Source: CAIQQQ01 sp040399685 (lineage in GTDB: Bacteria; Pseudomonadota; Alphaproteobacteria; Acetobacterales; Acetobacteraceae). Taken from it: 64,000 nucleotides of DNA. Of this stretch, positions 16,763 to 25,422 are shown one piece after another; position 1 is the stretch's first letter, and every line of letters begins with the position of its first letter. The notes beneath the pieces are model-generated. The model was not told the DNA's origin. It made no database searches and saw nothing but the letters and a program-made list of their open reading frames with translations. The translations under genes and the position numbers were made by a program. Where the stretch lies: assembly GCA_040399685.1 (NCBI GenBank), contig JBBART010000008.1, positions 100,937 through 164,936 on the forward strand. Direction: 5' to 3'.

Positions 16763-17574
16763 TCTACGCCGCCTTCCGCGTTCAGGAGGAAGCGGATCTC
16801 GCGTGAGATCTCGCCATAGGCCGGGTGGCTGATGATGGTGTCCAGGCTGCGCGGCCGCGGAATGGGGATGGGAATGTCGCGCAGCACCCGGCCGGGGCGG
16901 GCGGACATCACGATCACCCGGTCCCCCAGGAAGATGGCTTCGGAGATTGAATGCGTGATCAGCAGGATGGTCTTGCCGTTGGCCTGCCAGATCCGTTGCA
17001 GTTCCAGGTTCATCCGCTCGCGCGTCAGGGCGTCAAGTGCGCCGAACGGCTCGTCCATCAGCAGGATGCGCGGGTCGCGGGCGAGGGCGCGGCAGATGCC
17101 GGCGCGCTGCTGCATGCCGCCGGAGAGTTCGTAGGGGAAACGCGCGCCGAAATCGCCCAGGCCTGTCATTTCCAAAAGCTGATCCACCCGGCCAGGCGCG
17201 GCCTTGTGCTTGCCGCCCACCCGCAGCGGCAGGCGCACGTTCTCGCGCACCGTCATCCACGGCAGCAGATTGGCGGACTGGAACACCACGCCCACATTCG
17301 GCGACGGACCGGTGATCTGGGTGCCATCCAGCGACAGCACGCCTTGGTCGTAATCATCCAGGCCGGCGAGCATGCGCAGCAACGTCGATTTGCCGCAGCC
17401 AGACGGGCCAACGATGGTGACCAACTCGCCATCGTTAATCGAAAGCCCAATTCGGTCGAGCGCATGCACAGTGCCGCCAGAGGCGGTCTCGTAGGTCTTG
17501 CTGACCTCACGTGCCTCGATCAGCGGACGCACCGATACCGCTGCTTCAGCGTTGGATCGTGTGGTGGTCAGCAT
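16759..17574 (-). CDS. ABC transporter ATP-binding protein, SsuB/TauB type
   Basis: This 271-residue ATPase has Walker A GPSGCGKST at about 56-64, the ABC signature LSGGMQQR, Walker B RILLMDEPFGALD and an H-loop histidine (LLITHSISEA). The ATG at 17574 is preceded by AACAGGAG, an excellent ribosome-binding site. It is the first gene of the minus-strand operon. The 249-bp gap to the divergent kinase gene carries two palindromes likely to control both directions. Confidence 0.93.
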   Translation of the reverse strand: MLTTTRSNAEAAVSVRPLIEAREVSKTYETASGGTVHALDRIGLSINDGELVTIVGPSGCGKSTLLRMLAGLDDYDQGVLSLDGTQITGPSPNVGVVFQSANLLPWMTVRENVRLPLRVGGKHKAAPGRVDQLLEMTGLGDFGARFPYELSGGMQQRAGICRALARDPRILLMDEPFGALDALTRERMNLELQRIWQANGKTILLITHSISEAIFLGDRVIVMSARPGRVLRDIPIPIPRPRSLDTIISHPAYGEISREIRFLLNAEGGVE

Positions 17575-17639
17575 GTCTGTGGCTCCTGTTCGGATGCCTG
17601 CTCGCCCCGAAGGTCGATCATCATTGTTCGTCTCCTCAA

Positions 17640-17656
17640 TGTTCGTATTGCGAACA
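17640..17656. promoter_or_regulatory. Candidate IclR operator 1 (TGTTCG-N5-CGAACA)
   Basis: A perfect dyad, TGTTCG TATTG CGAACA, lies 66 bp upstream of the ABC ATPase start. A partial second copy of its left half (TTGTTCGTATTGCGG) follows at once. The operon it precedes encodes an IclR regulator. Dyad seen directly; binding is inferred. Confidence 0.5.
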
Positions 17657-17791
17657 TTTGTTCGTATTGCGGCCATTTTGCCAACGAAGCTGTATTTGTC
17701 AACGGCAAACCCGCCCTTTCGTTTCGGTATATGGAAAGCTGTTTCCTGTGTTGACACCGGATCTGGATATCTCCTAGCTCTGGCAAAATAT

Positions 17792-17810
17792 CGAACATCG
17801 GTTCGCAATC
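17792..17810. promoter_or_regulatory. Candidate IclR operator 2 (CGAAC-N4-GTTCG)
   Basis: CGAAC ATCG GTTCG is followed by CAATC, so the right half also reads GTTCGCAATCCGA, close to the first operator's GTTCGTATTGCGAA. It sits about 15-30 bp before the kinase start, suitable for repression of the plus-strand operon. Confidence 0.45.
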
Positions 17811-17823
17811 CGAGCGTTGGGGA

Positions 17824-18942
17824 ATGATCTTGGCCACGCTTCGGATGATCGCGGACGACCTCACAGGGGCTCTCGACACGGCTGCCGAATTCGTGTCGTT
17901 GGTGGGCCAGGCGCCGGTTTATGGGACCCATCCTGCGTTGGGCTCGCTGCCGCCGACGGCCGTGCTCGACACCGCCACACGTGAATTGAGCCGTGCGGCG
18001 GCCATTGCCCGCATGTCCACTTTCGCGCCCGCCCTGATCGGCGCCGATATCGCCTACTACAAAATCGACAGCCTTCTGCGTGGCCACGGCGCGGCTGAGC
18101 TGGCCATCTGTTTCCAGCTTGGCCAGTGGCGGTCAGCCGTTCTGGCGCCGGCCTTTCCGTTCCAGGGGCGCATCACCCGGGGCGGGCAACAATGGCGCCG
18201 GGGCGAGGATGGTGGATTGAGCGCCGTCGGCGGCGGTCTGGTCGCGGCCCTGCTGGCCGAGGGCGTTCCGGCCCACCATGCGCGGTTGGGCAAGCCATTG
18301 GCCGACGGCATCAATGTGTTCGACGCGGAAACCGATGCCGACCTCGTTGCAATCGTGCGCGAGGTCCGTGCCTCTGGCGAGCGCGTGCTGTGGTCCGGCA
18401 GCGGCGGACTGGCGCGGGTGATGGCAGGGCAGGCGGCTCCCATGCTTCCAGCCCCGGTGCGCCATCCGCTGCTGGGCGTGTTCGGCTCGGACCAACGCGT
18501 GACAGCCAACCAATTGGCCCAATGCGCGCCGTGGCGGCTGCAGCTCACGGGTGCGTCTGCACAGGATGCGGGATGCGTTATGGCCCGGCTGGCGGAAGAT
18601 GCCGCGGTGCTAGTCGATTTCGCCCTGCCGGACGCAACCCCGCGCGACATGGCAGCCGACATGATCGGCGCCGCGATCGCCGGTCTGTTGCCGCAACTGC
18701 CGGTGCCGCGCTCGTTGGTGGTCGCCGGCGGGGAAACGCTGCGCAGCGCCTGCAACGTGCTGGGCGTTCACCATCTCGACGTCACCGGCGCCATCATGCC
18801 GGGCGTGCCGCGCTCCATCATTCGTGGCGGCGTCTGGGACGGCGTTGAGATCATCTCGAAATCCGGCGCATTCGGCGATCCGATGCTGCTGCGCCATCTG
18901 CTGCAACTGGCTGAAATCGACATCGAAAGGACCGGGTCATGA
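17824..18942 (+). CDS. Four-carbon acid sugar kinase family protein (DUF1537)
   Basis: This 372-residue protein has the N-terminal DUF1537 motif IADDLTGALDTAAEF and the element YYKIDSLLRGH, both characteristic of four-carbon acid sugar kinases. The C-terminal nucleotide-binding part contains VVAGGETL. Characterised relatives phosphorylate threonate, erythronate or related acids using ATP. Directly downstream is a PdxA-like dehydrogenase, the known partner that oxidises the 4-phospho acid. The ATG at 17824 is used; an internal ATG at codon 8 just before IADDLTG is an alternative. It begins an operon of at least four genes. Confidence 0.85.
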   Translation: MILATLRMIADDLTGALDTAAEFVSLVGQAPVYGTHPALGSLPPTAVLDTATRELSRAAAIARMSTFAPALIGADIAYYKIDSLLRGHGAAELAICFQLGQWRSAVLAPAFPFQGRITRGGQQWRRGEDGGLSAVGGGLVAALLAEGVPAHHARLGKPLADGINVFDAETDADLVAIVREVRASGERVLWSGSGGLARVMAGQAAPMLPAPVRHPLLGVFGSDQRVTANQLAQCAPWRLQLTGASAQDAGCVMARLAEDAAVLVDFALPDATPRDMAADMIGAAIAGLLPQLPVPRSLVVAGGETLRSACNVLGVHHLDVTGAIMPGVPRSIIRGGVWDGVEIISKSGAFGDPMLLRHLLQLAEIDIERTGS

Positions 18943-19988
18943 CCCAACGACACCTCGCCATCACCATGGGCGACCCCGCCGGGATTGGCCCGGAAATCAT
19001 CGTAAAAGCCTGTCTGCGCCTGCGCGAACGGATCGATGCCGGTGAATTCGGCATCGTCGTCATCGGCAGCGCCGCCGCCCTGGAGCGCGCCCGCGCCGCC
19101 TTCACGCCAGATCTGGTGATCGCCCAGGTGCAGGCGGATGATGCCGTGTGGCCGGGCATCTGCGTGCTGCAGGCCGGCACCGAAGATCCTTTGGTGGAAC
19201 TTGGAAAAGTCTCTGCCGAGGGCGGCCGCTTTGCCTTCCTTGCCGTCGAACAGGGCGTCACCCTGGCGATGGCCGGCCGGATCGACGCCATCGTCACAGC
19301 ACCCCTGAACAAGGAGGCGCTGAACAACGCCGGCTACCATTATCCCGGCCACACCGAGATGCTGGCGGAACTGACGGGCGTGCGCGGTTCGGTGATGCTG
19401 CTCGCCCACGGCAACATGCGCGTCAGCCACGTCACCACCCATGTGGCCCTGCGCGACGTGGCCGCGCGCCTGACGCCGGAGCGTCTGCGCCTTGTGCTGA
19501 ACCTGACGCATGAGGCGTTGCTGGATCTAGGCCTCGGCCGATGCCGCATCGCCGTGGCCGCCCTCAACCCCCATGCCGGTGAGGGCGGGCTGTTCGGGCG
19601 CGAGGATATCGACGTCTCGGCGCCCACCATCGCCCAGGCGGTGGCCGACGGCATGGACGTGGTGGGCCCGGTGCCGGGCGACACCGTGTTCGTGAAGCTC
19701 CGCGCCGGCCAATATGACGCGGTGGTGGCGATGTATCACGACCAGGGCCACATCCCGGTGAAGCTGCTCGGCTTCCAGATCGATCCGGAGACGGGCGAAT
19801 GGTGCGACCTGTCGGGCGTCAACATCACCCTCGGCCTGCCCATTATCCGCACCTCGGTCGATCACGGCACCGCGTTCGACATCGCGGGCAAGGGTATCGC
19901 CAACGAAAGCAGCCTGATCGAGGCCATCGACTACGCCCAGCGCATGGCCGCCGGCCGCGCCGCCAAAATCAAAGGAACCATGGCATGA
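18939..19988 (+). CDS. PdxA-family 4-phospho-sugar-acid dehydrogenase
   Basis: This 349-residue protein has the PdxA features MGDPAGIGPEI, the metal-binding histidine regions HYPGHTEML and SHVTTHVAL, YHDQGHIPVKLLGF, and TSVDHGTAFDIAGKG. PdxA oxidises 4-phosphohydroxy-threonine in vitamin B6 synthesis; the PdxA2 group instead oxidises and decarboxylates threonate or erythronate 4-phosphate. The four-base overlap with a DUF1537 kinase indicates the catabolic PdxA2 role. It overlaps the next gene by ATGA as well. Confidence 0.88.
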   Translation: MTQRHLAITMGDPAGIGPEIIVKACLRLRERIDAGEFGIVVIGSAAALERARAAFTPDLVIAQVQADDAVWPGICVLQAGTEDPLVELGKVSAEGGRFAFLAVEQGVTLAMAGRIDAIVTAPLNKEALNNAGYHYPGHTEMLAELTGVRGSVMLLAHGNMRVSHVTTHVALRDVAARLTPERLRLVLNLTHEALLDLGLGRCRIAVAALNPHAGEGGLFGREDIDVSAPTIAQAVADGMDVVGPVPGDTVFVKLRAGQYDAVVAMYHDQGHIPVKLLGFQIDPETGEWCDLSGVNITLGLPIIRTSVDHGTAFDIAGKGIANESSLIEAIDYAQRMAAGRAAKIKGTMA

Positions 19989-21118
19989 GCGCCGGACTTC
20001 TCTCCCCGATTGAAATCCTGCGCCCGGAAACGGTGGCGTTCGGCTCTGGCCTGGTCGGCACCGTGGGCAAGTTCGCCCGCGACAATGGCTGCGTGCGCAT
20101 CCTGGTGGTGTCGGACGCGTTCAACGCCAGCCGCGTGGGCCTGCTGGATCTGCCCGGCACGCCCGTGGTGTTCGGCGATGTGAAGCCAGAGCCCGATATC
20201 CCCAACCTCGAACGCCTGCTGGCCGTGGCTGAGGCCTTCAAGCCTGATCTGGTGATCGGCTTCGGCGGCGGCAGCGCCATGGATCTGGCCAAGCTGGCAG
20301 CCGTGTTGCCCGGCAGCGGCCAGACCATCTACGACGTGGTGGGACCGGAGAAGGTTCTGCGGCGCGGCGTAAAGCTGGTGCAGGTGCCAACCACCTCCGG
20401 CACCGGCAGCGAAGCCGGCACCCGCTCACTGGTGACGGACCCGGCCACCCAAAACAAGCTGGCCGTGCAAAGCAAGTTCATGCTCGCCACGCTCGCGGTG
20501 GTGGACCCGGATTTGACCATGACGGTGCCCCCCGCCGTGACCGCCGCCACCGGCGTGGATGCCCTGGCCCATTGCGCCGAGGCCTTCACCAGCCGCCGCG
20601 CCCATCCGCTGATCGACCTCTACGCGCTTGAAGGCATCCGCCTCGTCGGCCGCTTCCTCGGCCGCGCTGTCCGGGATGGGTCTGACCGCGAGGCCCGCGC
20701 CGGCCTGTCGCTGGCGTCGCTCTATGGCGGCTATTGCCTGGGGCCTGTGAACACCACGGCGGGCCATGCGGTGGCCTATCCGCTGGGCACACGTCATCAC
20801 ATCCCGCACGGTCTCGCCTGCGCACTGATCTTTCCGCATGTGCTGGCCTTCAACGCATCGGCCGCCCCGGACAAGACGGCGCTGATCGTGGAAGCGTTGG
20901 GTTTGCCCGCATCCAGTGATGAAACCGCCATGCGCGACAGTGCGTATCGCTTCTGCGCCGATCTCGGCATCGAGATGCGCCTGTCGCATCTGGGCGTGCC
21001 CACCGACGACTTCGCCACCATGGCGCGCGAGGCCCACAGCATCCGCCGCCTGCTCGACAACAATCCCCGCGACATCAGCCAGGACGAAATCCTGGCGATC
21101 TACAATAACGCCGCCTGA
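19985..21118 (+). CDS. Iron-containing alcohol dehydrogenase
   Basis: This 377-residue group III alcohol dehydrogenase has the cofactor loop GFGGGSAMDLAK, the PTTSGTGSEAG motif, and metal-ligand segments DALAHCAEAF and AGHAVAYPLGTRHHIPHG. These enzymes reduce aldehydes or oxidise alcohols, and the group includes maleylacetate reductases and lactaldehyde reductases. In this operon it could act on the C3 product released by the kinase/PdxA pair or on the aldol product of the DapA-like enzyme. The start ATG at 19985 overlaps the pdxA-like stop by four bases. Confidence 0.9.
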   Translation: MSAGLLSPIEILRPETVAFGSGLVGTVGKFARDNGCVRILVVSDAFNASRVGLLDLPGTPVVFGDVKPEPDIPNLERLLAVAEAFKPDLVIGFGGGSAMDLAKLAAVLPGSGQTIYDVVGPEKVLRRGVKLVQVPTTSGTGSEAGTRSLVTDPATQNKLAVQSKFMLATLAVVDPDLTMTVPPAVTAATGVDALAHCAEAFTSRRAHPLIDLYALEGIRLVGRFLGRAVRDGSDREARAGLSLASLYGGYCLGPVNTTAGHAVAYPLGTRHHIPHGLACALIFPHVLAFNASAAPDKTALIVEALGLPASSDETAMRDSAYRFCADLGIEMRLSHLGVPTDDFATMAREAHSIRRLLDNNPRDISQDEILAIYNNAA

Positions 21119-21141
21119 CGGCCGCAATGAGGCACAATACC

Positions 21142-22023
21142 ATGACCACACCCCATCCGCACGGCGTCTTCTCCGCATCCCTCACGCCCTTGCTCGCCGA
21201 CCTGTCCCCGGATCACGCCACCTTCGTGGCTCATTGCCACCATCTGCTCGCCGAGGGCTGCAATGGCGTGGCGCTGCTGGGCACCACCGGCGAGGCGAAT
21301 TCGTTTTCATCGAGTGAGCGCATGGGGCTTTTGGAAGCAGCCGTGCAGGGCGGTATCGATCCGTCCAAGCTGCTGCCTGGCACAGGCGTTGCCGCCTTCA
21401 CCGAAACGGTGGAATTGACCAAACACGCTTTGTCTCTCGGCGTCACCACCGTGGTGATGTTGCCGCCGTTCTACTACAAGGACGTCAGCGAAGACGGTAT
21501 TTTCGCCGCCTACAGTGAGGTCGTGCAGCGTGTCGCCGATCCGCGTCTGCGCATCGTGTTGTATCACATCCCGCAATTCTCGGCCGTGCCCATCAGCCAC
21601 GCGGTGATCGAACGCCTGCGCGCGGCGTATGGCGTGACTTTTACCGGCATCAAGGATTCAACCGGCGACCTCGCCAACATGACGGCCATGGTGGAGCGCT
21701 TCCCGGGCTTCTCTGTGCTGGCCGGCGCCGATCCGCTGCTGCTGCCGCTGCTGCGGGCCGGCGGTGCAGGCTGCATCACGGCCACGTCGAACCTTGTTTC
21801 GCGTGATCTGGCCTATATCGCCCATAACTATACGGATGCAGGCAAGGCCGCCGAGGTGGATGCGGCGCAGGCCCGTGTCATCGCCGCCCGGAACCGTGTG
21901 TCGCGCTTCCCGCAGATGGCGTCGCTGAAGGCGTTGATGGCGAGCACCACCGGGCACGAAGGCTGGCATCGTCTTCGCCCACCATTGGTCACATTGTCAG
22001 CAGAACAGCGTCAGGCTCTGTAG
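21142..22023 (+). CDS. DapA/NanA-family aldolase (dihydrodipicolinate synthase-like)
   Basis: This 293-residue (beta/alpha)8 aldolase or lyase has the Schiff-base lysine Lys171 (TGIKDSTG), Tyr141 (YHIP) and the GTTGEANS loop. The family condenses or cleaves pyruvate with an aldehyde; members include DHDPS, N-acetylneuraminate lyase and keto-deoxy-sugar aldolases. Its operon partners argue for a catabolic role rather than lysine synthesis. The ATG at 21142 has GAGG nine bases upstream; an ATG at 21127 is the alternative. Its end overlaps the converging membrane glycosyltransferase by 13 bp. Confidence 0.88.
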   Translation: MTTPHPHGVFSASLTPLLADLSPDHATFVAHCHHLLAEGCNGVALLGTTGEANSFSSSERMGLLEAAVQGGIDPSKLLPGTGVAAFTETVELTKHALSLGVTTVVMLPPFYYKDVSEDGIFAAYSEVVQRVADPRLRIVLYHIPQFSAVPISHAVIERLRAAYGVTFTGIKDSTGDLANMTAMVERFPGFSVLAGADPLLLPLLRAGGAGCITATSNLVSRDLAYIAHNYTDAGKAAEVDAAQARVIAARNRVSRFPQMASLKALMASTTGHEGWHRLRPPLVTLSAEQRQAL

Positions 22024-23261
22024 GCAGCGGACGAACTGGCCGCATTTCGCAAGATTGCGGCCAGTTCGAACAGGATCAGCGCCACGGCAAGGCTCATCGA
22101 CACGGCGCCGAGATAGGTGCCGGCCCGAAAGCCAAAGATGATCGCACTATAGGCGCCCACCGAGCCCAGTTGAACGCAGACCGCCGCCAGAATGGACCGC
22201 CGCCCGGGCCTGATGACGGCGAAGGCGTATGTCATCATGTCGGCCGGGAAAAAATAGCGGTCGTGCATCTTCGGCAGCAGGAACGGCATCAACGCCACCG
22301 ATGCCACCGCCAGAAGAACCAGATCGGCATCGGCCAATCGCCATCTCAGGGCCAGGCTCGCCAGGCCCAGCCCGACCGTCGCCGCAAGCGCAAGGCCAAG
22401 CAACACGCCCTGCTCATACGGCATCAGATGGAAATGCTGGATATAAAGCCACGGGTTCGGCACGTTCATCGACAGCCAACGATAGGTGTCGGCCTGATCG
22501 AGATATATTCCGGCCAGATCGGATATTGACCTCCCCGCGAGGGCGGCGGGGATCATGAGCAGACCATAGGCCAACGGCGCCAGCAGCCACTTCCACACCG
22601 CCACCCGATAGGCGATCACGACATAGAGCAGGAACGGCCCGATAAACACCGCCGGCAACTTGAACGCCATCGCGGCGCCGAACGCCAACAGCATCAACCC
22701 CCACGCATTGGCAACAGCCGCGGCCACCACCACCGCCAGCAAGCCGGCATAGATCGTGTCGGTCTGCCCCCATGCCGCACCATTCAGCACCACCGTTGGC
22801 AGCAACAGGAAGGCCGCGGCGCATAAAATGGCCCTGTGCGGCGACACGAATTGCCGGATCAGCACATACAGGCACAGCGCACAGAACACCGCGCCGCCGA
22901 TGGCCACGAGCTTGATGATCGTGAGCGAATCAAGGATCGGACTGAGCATGCTTCCCAGAACCAGCGCATACATATAAGGCGGATTGTAGTTCGCAAAGCC
23001 TGATGCGCCGTCTGTATCGATCTCCATCGGCCGCGCCAGCGACTGGGCCGGCCCATGCACGATGATGTGGTCGAGCCAGGGGACGAACCAATGGTCCGCA
23101 TCCAGGCTGTGCCACGGGATCAGCGCCATATAGAGCGCCGTGACGGCCACAACGATGGCCGCAACCACCCAGACCACCGCACGGCCTTGGGCACGGCGCC
23201 GCTGTTGCGCCCCAGACCAGAAAGCCTGTGTCATCCTGGCTGTATCGTTCTCGATCAACAT
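22011..23261 (-). CDS. GT-C type integral membrane glycosyltransferase (mannosyltransferase-like)
   Basis: This 416-residue polytopic protein has about 10-11 hydrophobic segments and a short loop with acidic residues after the first (SLDADHWFVPWLDHIIVHG), the usual place of the GT-C catalytic acid. Further motifs are NYNPPYMYAL, WGQTDTIYA and PKMHDRYFF, common in polyprenol-phosphate-sugar-dependent transferases. It probably transfers a sugar from a lipid-linked donor on the periplasmic face. The GtrA flippase-like gene and HAD-UbiA gene lie immediately upstream, supporting a lipid-linked sugar pathway. The ATG at 23261 overlaps gtrA by seven bases. Confidence 0.82.
   Translation of the reverse strand: MLIENDTARMTQAFWSGAQQRRRAQGRAVVWVVAAIVVAVTALYMALIPWHSLDADHWFVPWLDHIIVHGPAQSLARPMEIDTDGASGFANYNPPYMYALVLGSMLSPILDSLTIIKLVAIGGAVFCALCLYVLIRQFVSPHRAILCAAAFLLLPTVVLNGAAWGQTDTIYAGLLAVVVAAAVANAWGLMLLAFGAAMAFKLPAVFIGPFLLYVVIAYRVAVWKWLLAPLAYGLLMIPAALAGRSISDLAGIYLDQADTYRWLSMNVPNPWLYIQHFHLMPYEQGVLLGLALAATVGLGLASLALRWRLADADLVLLAVASVALMPFLLPKMHDRYFFPADMMTYAFAVIRPGRRSILAAVCVQLGSVGAYSAIIFGFRAGTYLGAVSMSLAVALILFELAAILRNAASSSAAYRA
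22032..22068. terminator. Hairpin at converging ends of the DapA-like and GT-C genes
   Basis: A perfect 13-bp inverted repeat (CGAACTGGCCGCA and its complement) with an 11-base loop starts 9 bp after the DapA-like stop. It lies in the last codons of the opposing gene. No T tract; a terminator role is inferred from position. Confidence 0.6.
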
Positions 23262-23701
23262 GGATCGCTGGCCGCCTGCCGGCTGACGTCGCCGAATGTC
23301 ACGCGGCGGTGGCCGAAGAAGTTCAGCAACGCGCCAAACGCAATACCCACCCCATGCGCCACCGCCTCGGCCGGTGAGGCGGCCATCATCAGCTTCAGCA
23401 CATGCACCGCCCCCATCGCCACCGCCACCACACCCACCGATGCCAGCAGGTTCACCAGCACGAAATCCCGCAGGCGCAGCAGCAACGGACGGCAAGATCC
23501 CGGAAACACCGTGCTCTGGTAAAGAACAAACCCCACCGCCATGCCGATTGCAGTGGTACCCAGCACAGCTGCGGGAAATGGCATAACCGCCGAGAGCGGA
23601 AAGCGGGCGAGCCAGTTGATGGCCGAGGCGAACCCGCCCGCGAACAAAAACCGGACCGGCTGCGGCAGTGCCAGCAGGCGGTCAGCCATGCTGGCGCTCA
23701 C
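23255..23701 (-). CDS. GtrA-family membrane protein
   Basis: This 148-residue protein has four predicted transmembrane helices and the GtrA pattern RFLFAGGFASAINWLARF at the N terminus, with NFFGHRRVTF near the end. GtrA-like proteins are thought to flip polyprenyl-phosphate-linked sugars or assist decoration of surface glycans. It sits between the HAD-UbiA fusion (4-bp overlap) and a GT-C transferase (7-bp overlap). The three are therefore a translationally coupled lipid-sugar module. Confidence 0.88.
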   Translation of the reverse strand: MSASMADRLLALPQPVRFLFAGGFASAINWLARFPLSAVMPFPAAVLGTTAIGMAVGFVLYQSTVFPGSCRPLLLRLRDFVLVNLLASVGVVAVAMGAVHVLKLMMAASPAEAVAHGVGIAFGALLNFFGHRRVTFGDVSRQAASDPC

Positions 23702-25230
23702 GCGAAAATCCCAGACCAGGCCATCAGGAACGCCGTCAGGATGGCGCCACCGAGCATGATGCTCGGCACATCGTTGACAGCAAACGCCACCGGATCGTCA
23801 TTCAACTCGCCGCGCGCCGCCACCAGCCAGATCTGCGCGAACCACAGGAAGATGATGACCGGAAATGCCCACAGCCAGACGGTGTTGCCGTAGAATGTCT
23901 GCCGGAACGCGTCGAACATCACATACAGCACCATGATGATGATGCTCGCGATGCCGGTGCCGATGCCGAGCGCGAACACAAGCGCGCTGTCCCGCGCCAT
24001 GTAGCCGCGATTGGTCAATGCGGTCTGCCCGCGCTCGGCCGAGCGCTCCACCTCCACAAACCGCTTGGCGAAACACAGCGACGTGAACAGGAACATCGAG
24101 AACGCCAGCAACCAGGGCGAAGCAAACACGCCGGTGCAGACAATGCCGAGCAGCAGTCGCAGGGTGAACAGGCTGGCCAACACAATCACGTCCAGCAAGG
24201 GTACCCGCTTCAGATAAAATGAATAGCAGATCGTCAATGCCAGATAGGCCAACACCACCATGGCCGCCTGCGGCGCAGCGAGGTATGCCAGCATAAGCCC
24301 TGCGGTGAGACCGACCGGAATGGCGGCCAGTGCGGTTGCCACCGGCAGGCGCCCGGAGGCGATGGCCCGTTTGCATTTCGTCCAGTGCTGCCGGTCATCG
24401 TTCACGTCGATGAGGTCGTTCAGCAGGTAGGTGCTGGATGCGGTGAGGCACAAGGCTGCAAAGCTCATTGCGGCGGCCAGCATCGCGGTGGAGTCGGCCA
24501 ATACGCCACCCAGGATCGCTGGCACAAACACCAGCATATTTTTTGCCCATTGATGCGGCTGGCCGCATTCGAACAATGCCAAAGCTCGCGAAGGCTGCTT
24601 GAAGATCCGCGTCGTATTGGCGAACTGCCGTGCCGTGCGCCGGGTCCAGTCCCGCTCTCCCACCAGAATTGCTTCGCTTGCCTGCCTCCAGATTGGATAA
24701 TCGGCCCTGCTGTCGCCGGCATAGGCAAAGCCTGCGGGAAAGCGCTCCATCAGCACGTCAAGCTTCTTCGTCCCCTTCAGGTTTGTTGTCCCGTTGCTGG
24801 CAAAAATCCCATTGAAAAATCCACAGCGGTCGGCAATGGCGCGGGCGATCGACTGGTCTGCAGCGGTGGCAAGATATACTTCCCGGCCACGACTCTTCTC
24901 CTGGCGGGCGAAGGTTTCAAGTTGGGCGTTGAGTGGAAGACCTGCCACGTTCAGGCTCGCCCGGCGCGCCAGCTCTTGTTTCAGCACGGCCCTGCCGCGC
25001 AGAAGCCAGACCAGCATGTGGAAAATCCCAAACGGGTTTCGACGCAGGTAGATCAGGACACATTCCAAAAGCACGTTGGTTTGGAGCAACGTGCCGTCCA
25101 GGTCGACCACAAGCGGATGCTGCCCGTCCGGGCGCAGGCGCGTCGACGTGTCCGCCTCGGAGGCTGGTGCCGCTGTCAGAAATGCAGGAACGCCCGGTGC
25201 GGCGTCAGCAGCGTCTCGAGCCAGATCCAT
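23698..25230 (-). CDS. HAD hydrolase-UbiA prenyltransferase fusion
   Basis: This 510-residue two-domain protein has a HAD-type phosphatase domain at residues about 38-200, with the nucleophile loop VVDLDGTLLQTN (Asp43, Asp45) and a later acidic motif GDSRAD near 172-177. Residues about 220-510 form a UbiA integral membrane prenyltransferase with the first Asp-rich motif NDLIDVNDD at 271-279 and DVIVLASLFTLRLL as second-motif region. Relatives include decaprenyl-phosphate phosphoribosyltransferase (DPPR synthase), suggesting synthesis of a polyprenyl-phosphate pentose. The HAD domain could remove a phosphate from that product. It starts behind AGGAAG and is coupled to gtrA. Confidence 0.85.
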   Translation of the reverse strand: MDLARDAADAAPGVPAFLTAAPASEADTSTRLRPDGQHPLVVDLDGTLLQTNVLLECVLIYLRRNPFGIFHMLVWLLRGRAVLKQELARRASLNVAGLPLNAQLETFARQEKSRGREVYLATAADQSIARAIADRCGFFNGIFASNGTTNLKGTKKLDVLMERFPAGFAYAGDSRADYPIWRQASEAILVGERDWTRRTARQFANTTRIFKQPSRALALFECGQPHQWAKNMLVFVPAILGGVLADSTAMLAAAMSFAALCLTASSTYLLNDLIDVNDDRQHWTKCKRAIASGRLPVATALAAIPVGLTAGLMLAYLAAPQAAMVVLAYLALTICYSFYLKRVPLLDVIVLASLFTLRLLLGIVCTGVFASPWLLAFSMFLFTSLCFAKRFVEVERSAERGQTALTNRGYMARDSALVFALGIGTGIASIIIMVLYVMFDAFRQTFYGNTVWLWAFPVIIFLWFAQIWLVAARGELNDDPVAFAVNDVPSIMLGGAILTAFLMAWSGIFA

Positions 25231-25422
25231 GTCGCTTCCTCTCCTCGCCTCAATCGGACAATGGATGCTGACGAATACAGGAAAGAAGGTCGTTCGTTAT
25301 TAGGTGGTAGAGGCCATGTTGACTGAAGAAACCAATTAATTACCACCGTAGAGTGAGCACAAACGGGCCGAAATATTGGTCCAGTCACCAATCTCCACCG
25401 CCAGCCGATACGCTGCTTCGCA

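Noticed and set aside
11949..22023. Sialic acid catabolism island (sialidase plus NanA-like aldolase)
   Set aside because: NanE, NanK, NagA and NagB are not present, while DUF1537 kinase and PdxA indicate acid-sugar metabolism; BNR-type proteins in this group are often not true sialidases.
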